This document shows positions 25,068-37,129 of a stretch of 64,000 nt of DNA, one piece after another; position 1 is the first letter of the stretch; each line of letters begins with the position of its first letter. This DNA is from Hofstenia miamia (taxonomy: Eukaryota > Xenacoelomorpha > Acoela): the NCBI GenBank assembly GCA_004352715.1, contig SCFE01000039.1:742108-806107 (forward strand). The letters are read 5' to 3'. The notes beneath the pieces were generated by a model. The model was not told the DNA's origin, did no database searches, and saw only the letters and a program-made list of their open reading frames with translations. Both the position numbers and the translations under genes were made by a program.

Positions 25068-25198
25068 NNNNNNNNNNNNNNNNNNNNNNNNNNNNNNNNN
25101 NNNNNNNNNNNNNNNNNNNNNNNNNNNNNNNNNNNNNNNNNNNNNNNNNNNNNNNNNNNNNNNNNNNNNNNNNNNNNNNNNNNNNNNNNNNNNNNNNN
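25068..25198. other. Assembly gap (131 N)
   Basis: The left edge is a TA run. Confidence 0.97.
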
Positions 25199-26140
25199 GG
25201 TTGTAGTCGCTCATTAGAATTAATTCAGGCCATCTGCAAAATGCATATGCTTTTGCTAGGATACCTTGCATATGCATATTCCTTTGAAAAAAATTACTAC
25301 ATAGCGATATTATGCCAGATTAGCAGGTTGTTATAAGTTTAATTTAGTGCGCATTCCTAAAAGCGAAATTGTTTTACTTCATAAAAGAGTAATACTCATT
25401 TCTAGCGATGTGTGAAGTTTTTATTAAATTAGAACTAATAAACTCTTCTAAAATGTTTTATTAGATTTTGGTAGGCTTTGAAATTGCTAAGTAAATCCAT
25501 TGTTCCTGGGGAAATTTTCAATGCAAATATGCCAATCAGCTTACCATTTCCAAACCAATATGATCGAAAGATGAGATAAATCTTACATTAAGATTGCAAT
25601 CACTTATTCTATATATTAGTATGTGATCCAATTAATCTGTTTTGCTCTCTTTGATAAAGTTCAAAGTTTTCGTGACAATGTTGTGATTTCAATAGAATGA
25701 TGTGAAAATATAGCCATATGTTGAAGTAATTGAATTTCGGGATCAAATGACTTTGAAGTTGTTTAACAAGTAAGCCAAACAATTGGTGTTAGTGCCACAC
25801 TTCAACAGCCTTACAGTTTCTAATGTTTAGTATAAACCATACTTCTAAGTTGAAAGACAACTAGCAAATTTCTGTATATTTTAATAAGTACAGTGTGATT
25901 TATCACTAGTTTTAAGGAAAATTGCGCTGTCTCTTAAAGAGCTGAATATTCATGAAAATCGATAAATGCCTTAAGATTGATCATATCGAAAAGCGTCGTA
26001 CGTGAATTGAATAATTATATCCTTACAAGTAGCAAAATTTAAAAAGTTTGATTTTCAACAATTAATAATTTAATAGATATTGAATAAATGGAGGAACGTT
26101 AAAATTAGTAACTATTAGAAATATTTAAACAAAAATATTT
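25199..26140. other. AT-rich stretch without a supported gene
   Basis: Nothing recognised. Confidence 0.45.
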
Positions 26141-26141
26141 A

Positions 26142-26166
26142 AATATATATATATATATATATATAT

Positions 26167-26209
<43 letters not shown>
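26142..26209. repeat. (TA)n microsatellite, one interruption
   Basis: Two TA tracts separated by an atca interruption near 26168. Confidence 0.9.
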
Positions 26210-26212
<3 letters not shown>

Positions 26213-26404
26213 TATGGCATTTTATATACTGCATACAGTATATATGTATAAGTATTTCAGAAACTTTTGGATGAACTTTTATAAAAAATAATATCTTCAA
26301 TATGTTTGTAAACACAAAGTTAAAAAATGTGAATCTATTTTTCATTATATTTGAATAAGCATTTGAGATAAATACAATGCAAATACACACAATTACACTC
26401 AAGT

Positions 26405-26407
<3 letters not shown>

Positions 26408-26442
<35 letters not shown>

Positions 26443-26492
26443 GCTTGGTCATATTTTGGTCATGCTTGAAAATGTGTCTTTGAACAATTNNN

Positions 26493-26522
<30 letters not shown>
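26408..26522. repeat. Paired (TA)n tracts with 3-base gap
   Basis: TA tracts at 26408-26440 and 26493-26522 flank about 50 bp of unique sequence ending in NNN at 26490-26492. The frames that cross this region (poly Ile-Tyr) are microsatellite artefacts. Confidence 0.9.
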
Positions 26523-26524
<2 letters not shown>

Positions 26525-28135
26525 TTGCGTACATGGATGTGGAATTACATAAGAGGAATACACTTTTATAAAACAAAACCATACCATTTCTTGAAAAGCC
26601 ACATTTGCACGAATTGCATTGATGCTATAGAATTTACTTAAACAATAAATCACGTAAGCATAAATACAATTTTACTCATACAATATGACAAATATTTTAG
26701 TGGATATCTGTTATAAATTATTGAATATGCCTTTATTCGAAATTCAGAATAAAACAATTAGATACTGAAACTGTACGAAGGAATTCTCAAGTATCCCTCT
26801 ACATCCATCAAAAGAATTATTAATATTTAATAATGAACTTTGTGTCCAAGTACTGAATTTATAAATGATAGCAATAAAAACCTCTGTGCATATCTGACAC
26901 TTTGACACTATAAATTGCAGCATCACTACGAGCACAATAAATTTACAAATTTGATAAAGCGTTTATTTCGCTTCAGAATACTTGTCACTCAAACGGTCAG
27001 CGTTCTCAAAATCAATAGAACGTGTGAATATTGTCGACAAAAGCCCTCAGATTTGCCTCAAAGTAAGACAAAGATTTGTGCAGAATGATTATCAATTTCC
27101 TTTGGCAAATATTTGAATGACTTATAATAATCTTCACTATTAACTCAATTTATGACTAATAGATCATAGAATACTTTTTGTTTCATTCACTTAGTAAATA
27201 TTTGTTTGTTCATTAAAGTCTTGTAAATAAATCCGTACTACTCTGAAAATTCTTTTTCAAAATATAAAATTCCCACTGGCAGCCTTAAGAAACAGAGGTT
27301 TTTCACGTGTATATGTTTGGTTATTTCGCTTGAGAATATTCAATTTTGTAAATATTGTAGAGCTAATATTATTAATTTTCCAAATTTTAGTGAAGTGAAT
27401 TACACTGATGATGTACATTAAGATCTTGTTGAATTAGTTATATTTTGCAGAGGCTTACATCTTCATTAACATCTGGATTATATTTGAGAAGAAAAAGTGC
27501 AATGCTTACATAAATTTATATGAATATTAATGGAAAATTATCAGATATTTGTTGCGTGTAGTAGTTGATTTACAAAATTTAACTCTTTGAATAGCAGTTG
27601 AGAACATGAAATCTTTTAAGCAGAATTAAAAACTACATCATCACATTAGGAAGACCTCCAAAGATAGAAGCATTCCATTTTTTTGAAATATAAATAAACC
27701 ATTTTATATTTGAGCGAAGGTAATGACCCTTTCGCTGAATAATATGCCTTATCACTTCTTAAATATCAGATGATTTAATAAAGATTTTATAACGCTTCAT
27801 TAAATGCTAAAAAAATTGATAAATTTTAATAGCGTTCTAAGAAAAATAATCGACATGTTTAATAAAATAAAAGAAATGGAAAACAATGTCCCTCTTTATA
27901 AATTACATCAGCATAATGCACTTTAAGCTTTTTTGTCTCGTGCTGCATTTTTCTTTGAGAATGGCTCATAGCAACTGCAGCGTCATTGACTCCATTTCTT
28001 CAAGTGTTAAATTTTATTTTTCTGAACTCCTTCAGATTTGACTCTATTCAATTTTCTGTGCCTATATCTGTGGGTAGGTGTTTGGGTGCGGCAGATTTTC
28101 CTCATTTCCAAATAAAAGTTTTTTTCCAATTTTTT
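26523..28135. other. AT-rich stretch without a supported gene
   Basis: No well supported gene. A 38-nt segment near 28036-28073 (reading FDSIQFSVPISVG) has both an acceptor-like and a donor-like border, but it stands alone and is not called. Confidence 0.4.
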
Positions 28136-30457
28136 TACACCATATATTTGTTTATCATAAAACAATAAGCCCGGTTGCAGTTAAAATAATATATATGAAA
28201 TTTATCCGTTAAAGTTACTGAAAAGTAGAGATACCAAGTACATGTATTATTTAATTAGGTGTTGTAAGGCAAAACAGACCTGTCTATCCAGAACATATGC
28301 CACTACTAATTTCATATTACTTTCTTTAAGTTTTGAAAAACTTTCGCTAAATGTGTGATTTATTGTTTTAATACAAATAAATCATTTTTACATAGCAATA
28401 ACAGCTGACTAAAGTCCGATAATATTATTTCACTCTGAAAATTAGGCATGAAGGTCTGTATTTCTCAAGCTTGCCGCAACATGTGTTGAGAAGAATTTTA
28501 GGCTTGTTCTGTATAAAAGACAACATGCTGTGTAGAAGTCCAGGGTCACAAAATTTAATATTTTTCAGTTAATGCAAAAAAAATCGCATTCCCCTTTTAC
28601 GTTTTTTATTTTCAAACTTACTAATAAATCAGTTAATGCGATTTGTAGTAAACAATGAACGTAAGATCCCATTACATGAGTCATTAATATAGGTATGATC
28701 TTATAATTCACTTGAAAAATAGTAGGTTTAATATTCTCTTGACGAATTTATTATGCAATTATTTTAATTAACTTAAGATGTAGACGTGGTCACAATTATA
28801 AACAATTTCAAAAATATTAAAATACTGCATTGCTGCGTAGTTTTAGATATTCTATTGTTTTAAAAGAGTTTTAAATAGACTTAAATGCATTGGATGGCTA
28901 AGCTGTAGAAATTTTAAAATTCCAAATCTTTATAACCACCGTGACAGATTTTAATGAAAATCATTTTAAACGAACGAAAAAAATTTAAAATCTATGATTC
29001 AAAAATTCAGGAAGTATTCAAGATTTATTTATCTTAATTCGATGTTTTCTGTAAAAGAAATTTGGGTTATAAGAATTTTCAAATTTTAAATTTGCCGCAC
29101 TTAGACAACCAAAGCATTTAAATCTTTTTTCAATTGACATCTTATAAATTATAGAAAATCTCAATAATATTTATATTTTCGCTATATGGTTAATACGTTC
29201 TTTATTCAAGTCTGAAAAATATTTGCTTACAAATTCAAAACAAAAGGCAAAATACAAAAATTACAAAATTACTCAAATATGCTATACATTTCCCATGCAT
29301 GTAATTTTTTAGAGGAATGCAAAATTTTTTGGTGACCTAGGAAGTTGTTTTTCAATATATGTTTAAGCATGATAATATTCGAAGAAAACCTAGTCTCATT
29401 GTAAAGATTGTTCCATAGCTGTACTGTGCAAAATATAAAAGATTTTTGCCAAACGTTCGATATATTTGCAATTAATATTTTGCAAATGCGAGTGAGTGAG
29501 CTATAGCTGATATAATTGTCTCTATATTCACATATATGTTAAATATTAAAACAAACAAGGCGTAAATTATAAGTGAGGTGTAAGATATGACTTTGTTGTG
29601 TTGTGTATGCTGTGTTGTGTTGGTTGTTGTGTGAAAAAGCTCACACAATGACAAGCCTGGTTTTGCCTGATACATACATTCTTAAAGATGGTAGTAATCC
29701 TGCAGTTACCCTCAAGTCAGATGTCGAACATCGATCTTCAAGGCAGAGTTATAAATGGGCCGGGTTTGGGGCAAAAATTTAAGGGCCAGGCTGAAGAAAC
29801 GGGTCGGACATGAGCCAAACAGATTAATATAATTTGAACCTCCTATGAAAATTAAGTGAGTTGAATGTAAAATTTGAATTTACTTTTTGAGCTATTTTTG
29901 GATTTTCAATATAAAATTTATTTACTATTTTTAATAGGAAGGCATTTTCAAAACATCATGAAATAAAGTCATCCTCTATCTGTATTAGCAAGTGTGATTT
30001 GTAAGAGCTTCATACATTTATATTATATCCAAAAATTGGATTAAAATACATGATTATATTTACTGGGTCTATTTTTGCATCAAACGTGACGGGCTGGGTA
30101 TATGTCAAGAGAGCACGGAACAGTTCGGGTACGGATGGTAGAGCTGGGCGCCAGCCGGCTTATCCACCGCCGACATATTTTAGGTCAGCCAGCCCCAGAA
30201 AATTTAGACGGCTAAGCCAATTAATTAATAAAACTATATCAAGACAAACGAAATGTGTCATAAAAAAAATCGCATTTAATGATAATATAATAATAATAAT
30301 AATAACGTATATTCTTGATAAAGCGCCAACATACTTAAAAAACTAATTCTAAAAATAACAAATGAAAAGTTGAGATTGATTAATTGCTGTATGAAAAGCT
30401 CATGTTTGATTGCTTTCTTGAAAACCATGATAGACGATTTATTCCTTAGGATCACAG
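28136..30457. repeat. 2,322-bp direct duplicate, copy 1
   Basis: This block repeats at 30459-32780 at a constant offset of 2,323 bases. I noticed one base difference (the t in aataatatatatg near 28190 is c in the other copy) and no length change, even in the ATA microsatellite near 30285. The copies are separated by a single N. The left flank is unique. The content is AT-rich, with a GC-rich island (29757-29815), a second one (30085-30200) and the beginning of a LINE 3' end. Confidence 0.97.
29757..29815. repeat. GC-rich GGCCGGG repeat island (also at 32080-32138)
   Basis: Contains gggccgggtttggggc, gggccaggct and acgggtcgg in an AT-rich context, matching the patches near 6.1, 45.9, 56.5 and 58.2 kb. 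The pattern recalls G+C-rich ends of some hAT-type transposons. A second patch (30085-30200, with gggctgggt and gggcgccagccgg) may be the other side of the same element. No clear inverted ends were found. Confidence 0.4.
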
Positions 30458-30458
30458 N
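30458..30458. other. Single N joining two overlapping contig ends
   Basis: Copy 1 of the duplicate stops at 30457 and copy 2 starts at 30459. A one-base gap between near-identical sequences marks a forced join. Confidence 0.9.
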
Positions 30459-32780
30459 TACACCATATATTTGTTTATCATAAAACAATAAGCCCGGTTG
30501 CAGTTAAAATAACATATATGAAATTTATCCGTTAAAGTTACTGAAAAGTAGAGATACCAAGTACATGTATTATTTAATTAGGTGTTGTAAGGCAAAACAG
30601 ACCTGTCTATCCAGAACATATGCCACTACTAATTTCATATTACTTTCTTTAAGTTTTGAAAAACTTTCGCTAAATGTGTGATTTATTGTTTTAATACAAA
30701 TAAATCATTTTTACATAGCAATAACAGCTGACTAAAGTCCGATAATATTATTTCACTCTGAAAATTAGGCATGAAGGTCTGTATTTCTCAAGCTTGCCGC
30801 AACATGTGTTGAGAAGAATTTTAGGCTTGTTCTGTATAAAAGACAACATGCTGTGTAGAAGTCCAGGGTCACAAAATTTAATATTTTTCAGTTAATGCAA
30901 AAAAAATCGCATTCCCCTTTTACGTTTTTTATTTTCAAACTTACTAATAAATCAGTTAATGCGATTTGTAGTAAACAATGAACGTAAGATCCCATTACAT
31001 GAGTCATTAATATAGGTATGATCTTATAATTCACTTGAAAAATAGTAGGTTTAATATTCTCTTGACGAATTTATTATGCAATTATTTTAATTAACTTAAG
31101 ATGTAGACGTGGTCACAATTATAAACAATTTCAAAAATATTAAAATACTGCATTGCTGCGTAGTTTTAGATATTCTATTGTTTTAAAAGAGTTTTAAATA
31201 GACTTAAATGCATTGGATGGCTAAGCTGTAGAAATTTTAAAATTCCAAATCTTTATAACCACCGTGACAGATTTTAATGAAAATCATTTTAAACGAACGA
31301 AAAAAATTTAAAATCTATGATTCAAAAATTCAGGAAGTATTCAAGATTTATTTATCTTAATTCGATGTTTTCTGTAAAAGAAATTTGGGTTATAAGAATT
31401 TTCAAATTTTAAATTTGCCGCACTTAGACAACCAAAGCATTTAAATCTTTTTTCAATTGACATCTTATAAATTATAGAAAATCTCAATAATATTTATATT
31501 TTCGCTATATGGTTAATACGTTCTTTATTCAAGTCTGAAAAATATTTGCTTACAAATTCAAAACAAAAGGCAAAATACAAAAATTACAAAATTACTCAAA
31601 TATGCTATACATTTCCCATGCATGTAATTTTTTAGAGGAATGCAAAATTTTTTGGTGACCTAGGAAGTTGTTTTTCAATATATGTTTAAGCATGATAATA
31701 TTCGAAGAAAACCTAGTCTCATTGTAAAGATTGTTCCATAGCTGTACTGTGCAAAATATAAAAGATTTTTGCCAAACGTTCGATATATTTGCAATTAATA
31801 TTTTGCAAATGCGAGTGAGTGAGCTATAGCTGATATAATTGTCTCTATATTCACATATATGTTAAATATTAAAACAAACAAGGCGTAAATTATAAGTGAG
31901 GTGTAAGATATGACTTTGTTGTGTTGTGTATGCTGTGTTGTGTTGGTTGTTGTGTGAAAAAGCTCACACAATGACAAGCCTGGTTTTGCCTGATACATAC
32001 ATTCTTAAAGATGGTAGTAATCCTGCAGTTACCCTCAAGTCAGATGTCGAACATCGATCTTCAAGGCAGAGTTATAAATGGGCCGGGTTTGGGGCAAAAA
32101 TTTAAGGGCCAGGCTGAAGAAACGGGTCGGACATGAGCCAAACAGATTAATATAATTTGAACCTCCTATGAAAATTAAGTGAGTTGAATGTAAAATTTGA
32201 ATTTACTTTTTGAGCTATTTTTGGATTTTCAATATAAAATTTATTTACTATTTTTAATAGGAAGGCATTTTCAAAACATCATGAAATAAAGTCATCCTCT
32301 ATCTGTATTAGCAAGTGTGATTTGTAAGAGCTTCATACATTTATATTATATCCAAAAATTGGATTAAAATACATGATTATATTTACTGGGTCTATTTTTG
32401 CATCAAACGTGACGGGCTGGGTATATGTCAAGAGAGCACGGAACAGTTCGGGTACGGATGGTAGAGCTGGGCGCCAGCCGGCTTATCCACCGCCGACATA
32501 TTTTAGGTCAGCCAGCCCCAGAAAATTTAGACGGCTAAGCCAATTAATTAATAAAACTATATCAAGACAAACGAAATGTGTCATAAAAAAAATCGCATTT
32601 AATGATAATATAATAATAATAATAATAACGTATATTCTTGATAAAGCGCCAACATACTTAAAAAACTAATTCTAAAAATAACAAATGAAAAGTTGAGATT
32701 GATTAATTGCTGTATGAAAAGCTCATGTTTGATTGCTTTCTTGAAAACCATGATAGACGATTTATTCCTTAGGATCACAG
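30459..32780. repeat. 2,322-bp direct duplicate, copy 2
   Basis: Same content as 28136-30457. The right flank continues a LINE reading frame without a break across 32780, so copy 2 carries the true right-hand junction and copy 1 the true left-hand junction. Collapsing one copy gives a continuous locus. Confidence 0.97.
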
Positions 32781-32870
32781 ACAAAGAATTAAATAATTTT
32801 GGACCACAAACGCAAAACATTTTATCATCAGAAGCAAGACGACCTTTTCGGATCTACGCCGCCATTAGTA
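32599..32870 (-). pseudogene. LINE 3' end (C-terminal tail of reverse transcriptase ORF)
   Basis: The minus strand reads KMFCVCGPKLFNSLSV and then MVFKKAIKHELF. This is the characteristic tail of jockey/CR1-like pol proteins (F-S-V-x-G-P-x-L-W/F-N-S-L, then a short spacer and F-K-x-x-L-K). Frame shifts or stops interrupt it upstream (above about 32870). The same 3' part occurs in copy 1 of the duplicate but is cut off by the N at 30458. It is a different copy from the LINE at 24 kb. Confidence 0.6.
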
Positions 32871-33442
32871 GTCGGCTGAAGGCTGCGCATACCTCTACGG
32901 ACAGGATAACATCAGCCCATTTAAAACTTTGCTACCATATTTTAAACCTCTATGTGCAGAGGTAATTTTTTCACACTTTAGAAATGGCCTATACACGTCA
33001 CTTTCTGCATTTTTAGTATTTTTTGTCCTTTATCTGTTTCTTCTAGATTAAATGGTGGAAAACTATTATTCAATGAAATTAAATTTCTATTTTAGAAAAC
33101 TCGATCTATAGCCTATGAATTAAAATGTCTATGCGACATGTCCCCTAGTATATAAATTCATAAATTTTTAATCAAAATGATGAGGCATTAATATGCGTTA
33201 TTCATGAATAAATGGTTATTTATTTAAACTACTTGGAATGGAAACAAATTCTGTGCATTAATAATAAAACGCTCCCTTGAGAAGATAACTTCACATTACT
33301 GTTTAGAACTTTTTTGTTGATAAATTTGTTTTAAATGCTTTAAATTTTCCTTGATAGTAATGTTTTAGAATGTCTATATTATTACTAAATTTATTTAAAA
33401 TACACCTGCCGCATTCACTTTAAATAATGGATTTCAAAAAAT

Positions 33443-33485
33443 ATAGTATATATATATGCATGTATGTATATATACATATATGCAA

Positions 33486-33516
<31 letters not shown>

Positions 33517-33585
33517 ATATATATGAATATATATATATATATATATATGCATAAACATATATATGTATATTATATATAGAGGGGA
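33443..33585. repeat. Compound TA/TATG microsatellite
   Basis: Imperfect TA, TATG and TATC units with several interruptions, longer and more degenerate than the pure TA arrays elsewhere. A frame of Ile, Tyr and His across it is an artefact. Confidence 0.9.
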
Positions 33586-33657
33586 TTCCAATAAAAATGT
33601 TGTTTTCAATTTTTATTTGAAATTAAAAAAGAATTATAATCCAAAGCAATCTGCTTT

Positions 33658-33871
33658 ACACTAGAATGACCGAGTTGTCAAATTTGACTACTTTGCACAT
33701 CTTAAATGCATTTGTAACGCCTCATGTAATGATAATTAAAATACAAAAACAGCTTATTTTGTTCTTCTGATACTTTTCTTTCACTTGCTTTGTTTTCGTT
33801 ATTTTTACTTGAATGGGTCAATTCTGGCAACTGCATGAATTTAAAATATAGAATCGTCGGGTTTTCTAGTG
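33658..33871. mobile_element. piggyBac-type MITE, about 214 bp
   Basis: The left end reads CACTAGAATGACCGAG. The inverted right end reads CACTAGAAAACCCGACG. The first eight bases are identical and later bases partly match. The right flank is TTAA (33872-33875), the piggyBac target, and the left flank is the near match TTTA. A C-[AC]-CTAGAA start with TTAA duplication is diagnostic of the piggyBac superfamily. There is no coding capacity inside. The left boundary is accurate to a base or two. Confidence 0.6.
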
Positions 33872-33881
33872 TTAATAAATA

Positions 33882-34335
33882 CTAGTATGCAGTCATGAAG
33901 GTAATTTCTTTGAGATCAATAATCTTCTGGCTATTCTCTCGCCAATTTTTAATGGCTAAATAGTTCATGTTAGTTTCTAAATAGCTGAATGCCAGAGATT
34001 CAGTGCTTTTCAGGCTACTTTCGTATTTCGAAAAGTATACCGTTCTTGCAGGTCTACATCTAACTAATAACGAGTTTGGTAGAATCTGCAATCGCTATGG
34101 GCTTAAATAAAGTCAATTGTCAGCCTGGCAAGATGCTTCCAAGCATTGTCGTGCACTATGGTGCTCTAACAAGGGGCTCTATTTAGAACTCATTGGCCCT
34201 AAAAAGCAATGAAGCGTTTGTTGTCGGTGACAATTGCTCCAGAATGTAGCACCTCAAGTAATTTTTTCTTCTGAAGATGGTCCCCACAACTACATCAAAC
34301 TGGAATGTAGACATTCCAATTCCAGTTTTTTTGTT
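33882..34335 (-). pseudogene. mariner-type transposase relic
   Basis: Reading down the minus strand, one frame gives VHDNAWKHLARLTIDF at about 34150, matching the mariner second catalytic box (H-D-N-A, then A-R-L). Another frame further on gives a KYESSLKSTESLAFSYLE segment and NWRENSQKIIDLKEITF. These correspond to the mariner C-terminal part (after the third catalytic residue, then the R/N-W-x-K-x-I-D motif). Stops and frameshifts separate the pieces, and the N-terminal domain and first catalytic Asp were not found. It lies directly beside the piggyBac-type MITE. Confidence 0.5.
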
Positions 34336-34715
34336 GGTTGATTATTAGGTGAATCCATCCATGTCCACACATTATGCTGATTGGACATATAAACATTTAT
34401 AGTTAATGACAAATAAGTTACTGGTGACATTATTCAGTTCTGAGCACCAGCCACACATTATAATACAAAAATTAATACTATCAGTATTTCATCCTTCATG
34501 ACAAGCCAATCAATTAACGTCAAACACTCAAATTTCGAAATTATTAAAAATCAGTTGCTAAAAATGCTTAGAATTGATGCATAAAATGTTTGTGGATATC
34601 GGGTTAGATTTACATGGCATATATAATGCAAAATTATCAAAGATTTAATTAAGAATGCCATAGAAATAGGAAACGACATTTCCATTGCAACCCCATATAC
34701 CTATATATATATATA

Positions 34716-34867
34716 NNNNNNNNNNNNNNNNNNNNNNNNNNNNNNNNNNNNNNNNNNNNNNNNNNNNNNNNNNNNNNNNNNNNNNNNNNNNNNNNNNNNN
34801 NNNNNNNNNNNNNNNNNNNNNNNNNNNNNNNNNNNNNNNNNNNNNNNNNNNNNNNNNNNNNNNNNNN
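34716..34867. other. Assembly gap (152 N) inside a TA array
   Basis: Both edges are TA repeats. Confidence 0.97.
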
Positions 34868-34986
34868 TATATATATATATATACATATGCGAATCTTGCA
34901 ATTGTGGCTATATATGTTTACATATAACCTTTATAGCATCAAAATAGGGCAAAACCCAAAAATATACTAGGTGTACAAAGTTTTTC

Positions 34987-34990
<4 letters not shown>

Positions 34991-35030
<40 letters not shown>
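34991..35030. repeat. (TA)20 microsatellite
   Basis: Twenty uninterrupted TA units ending exactly at the left end of the Tc1 element. Confidence 0.95.
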
Positions 35031-35033
<3 letters not shown>

Positions 35034-36327
35034 TACTGGCCAAAGGTTTGAGAACAGTAACCTGTCTAAAGTGTGTTTATGCTATTTCCTGGAAACTTCG
35101 TAAAATTCCTGGAATTGCCAATTGTGTCTTAGAATTTACAACAGATTCATTTAGCCAATTAAATTAACATAACTTTAGATTTACACAATATATTTTCACT
35201 GAAAAAAGCACTATCATTATAGATTGAAATATGGTCCGTGGTAGTGAAATTTCACCAACAAAGCGTGCTCAAATTCATATCTTGTACGAGGAGGGGTACA
35301 ATTATTTTTCCTCTCGCAAACGGTCTGGAAGACCAAAAGTGACTTCCCTCAGACTGACCGTCTCATTCACCGTTACGTCGTCAATCAACCATTCTCTTCA
35401 TATTCTGAAGTTTAAGCAAATCTGGGTGTGGTAGTGCAAAATGTATCAACACGCACCATTAGGCGCTGATTGAATACTACCTTTCACTTTCCATCATACA
35501 AACCGACAGTCAAACCCCGATTGTTTTCAAAGAGCATTTGAAACCGGTTGCGCTTCTCGGGCAATACCAATACTACGCCCCTGATATGTTGCATCAAGTA
35601 ATGTTTAGTGTGACGAATACAAGATTTGCCAGTTTACATCATACTGGCCACACGTTCGACGACCAAGAAACCAAAGATTCAACACACTTTACACGTAACA
35701 AACTATCTGCTCAGCACCTTCTTTGATGATTTGAGGTTTCATAACTACGAATGGGCGTGCTGGTCTGCATTTGTTCCTCACAATGAGACAGTCACAGCCA
35801 AGGCCTACCTCAGAATAATTCAGGAAAAAGTTAGCATGTTTATGCAGCTTCGCGAAACATCTGTACTACAACAAGATGGTGCTCCTTGCCACAACGCCAA
35901 AGTTGTGAAACAGTGGATTGCATCCCAAGACTTTCACCTGCTTGAGAACTGGCCAGGAAACTCCCCAGACCTCAATGTCATAGAAAATTGCTGGCATCAC
36001 ATTAAAAACTGTCTGAGGAAGCGCCAATGCACATCACTCGACGGTATGAAAGAGCAAATTATAGTGGTATGGTGCACAGAGATTACTGATGATTATTGTA
36101 GAAAACTGATTGAGTCAATGTCAAATCGCATTACTGCGTGTTTGGCCAATAATGGCGGACAAACAAAATATTAGTGAGTTTTTCTGAATTCACTATTTAC
36201 TTTCTACACAGTGTTATCATATTGTTTCTACATTGTGTTATTATATTGTTTTTACATTGAGTTTTTTAGTGTAAAATACAAAAATTTCTAAATTTGGAAA
36301 GTTTTCCCAAACTTTTGGCCAGCACTG
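35031..36327 (+). mobile_element. Tc1-like transposon, 1,297 bp, both ends present
   Basis: The inverted ends are CAGTACTGGCCAAAGGTTTG (left) and CAGTGCTGGCCAAAAGTTTG (right, inverted), similar over about 26 bp. The element is flanked by TA on each side and sits inside a TA array (left (TA)20, right tatatata). Total length and layout (about 200 bp of 5' non-coding sequence, one transposase, about 150 bp of 3' non-coding sequence) match full-length Tc1 elements. Its transposase is broken, so it can move only with help from another copy. Confidence 0.93.
35231..36173 (+). pseudogene. Tc1-type transposase, broken, DD35E spacing
   Basis: The start reads MVRGSEISPTKRAQIHILYE, a typical Tc1 N terminus. 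Most of the first helix-turn-helix is deleted: by 35303 the frame is already at SSRKRSGRPKV, the GRPR-like linker. The second helix-turn-helix (STRTIRR near 35440) is in a shifted frame. The first catalytic Asp box (MFS then DE) is split by two extra bases near 35611. More stops and a shift occur near 35680-35740. From 35740 to the TAG at 36171-36173 the frame is clean and holds the second catalytic Asp (QQDGAPCHNAKVVKQW) and the catalytic Glu (NSPDLNVIENCW). I count 35 residues between Asp and Glu, one more than the usual DD34E of Tc1. DD35E Tc1 lineages are known. Confidence 0.88.
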
Positions 36328-37074
36328 TATATATATACATATGAAAATTGTTTAGGTAATGAAATGACAATAAATTCAGCAATAGTTCTATCTAATCTGT
36401 GAATATCAATAGTTTAAATTGCGGAGGTCAGCGATTTTCTGAGCTTCCTTCTAGACTTAGGAATGTAATTCAAATTTTATAATTATGCTTGTGCCAGTAT
36501 TTAAAATAGAACTAGCACTTTGATTAATGCTTACCTTAAAATTGCTATTTCACTAAAGAGCGTACTAAAAGCAATTGATTAAACATTTCATTTCAAGTGG
36601 GCGAAATTTAACAAAGAAGTCATTCAAATTTGTTGTAAAATACGTAAATGAAGTAAATATCAGCCGTGCTATTTGTTAGGAATGTATTAAGTTTAATAAA
36701 TAAAAAACGCATATAAGACTAAAAAATCATGTTTTCAATGAAAAAACATTTTTTAAGAAGAGCTACTGGTATACTCGATTTCTTCTGGAAAGGTGTGTGT
36801 TTCGGGTAGTTGAAGATAGCAAGATCTGCCAATCACATTTTATGGAAGTTTACGATTTCATTGTTTGGAAAAGGTAACTTTGATAATCCAATTACCTTCA
36901 GTAATACAATGATTTATCTATATACTAAATGCAAGACATGCTAATTCGAAAATGACATGACAATTACGAAAGATAGAGTACACTTATAAAGTTTATAAGA
37001 TGAATAACCAAGTATCATTACATGCAAGTAGCTTGCATTTCTATGGAATGTTGAGCTTATTAGCGTTTTTACAG

Positions 37075-37129
37075 CTATGTTATATTTTGATGGAGCACAT
37101 TAATATACGGGACCTCTCATCTAGCAACC
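37075..37129 (+). CDS. Candidate short exon, product unknown
   Basis: A 55-nt segment follows a good acceptor (ttattagcgtttttacag) and precedes a good donor (AACC then gtgaga). Only one frame is open (starts LCYILMEHINIRD, ends SSSN, ending phase 1). It lies inside a 78-codon open frame (37000-37236), so the alternative is an unspliced frame. No partner exon was fixed and no family recognised. Confidence 0.25.

Noticed and set aside
26139-26653. Ile-Tyr repeat proteins (also at 33415, 34685 and 57613)
   Set aside because: These are translations of TA microsatellites and gaps, not genes.
29472-30346. Two identical pairs of frames (67 and 98 codons) repeated at 31795-32669
   Set aside because: They are identical because the whole 2.3-kb block is duplicated in the assembly, not because selection preserved two genes. 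The frames lack coding character.
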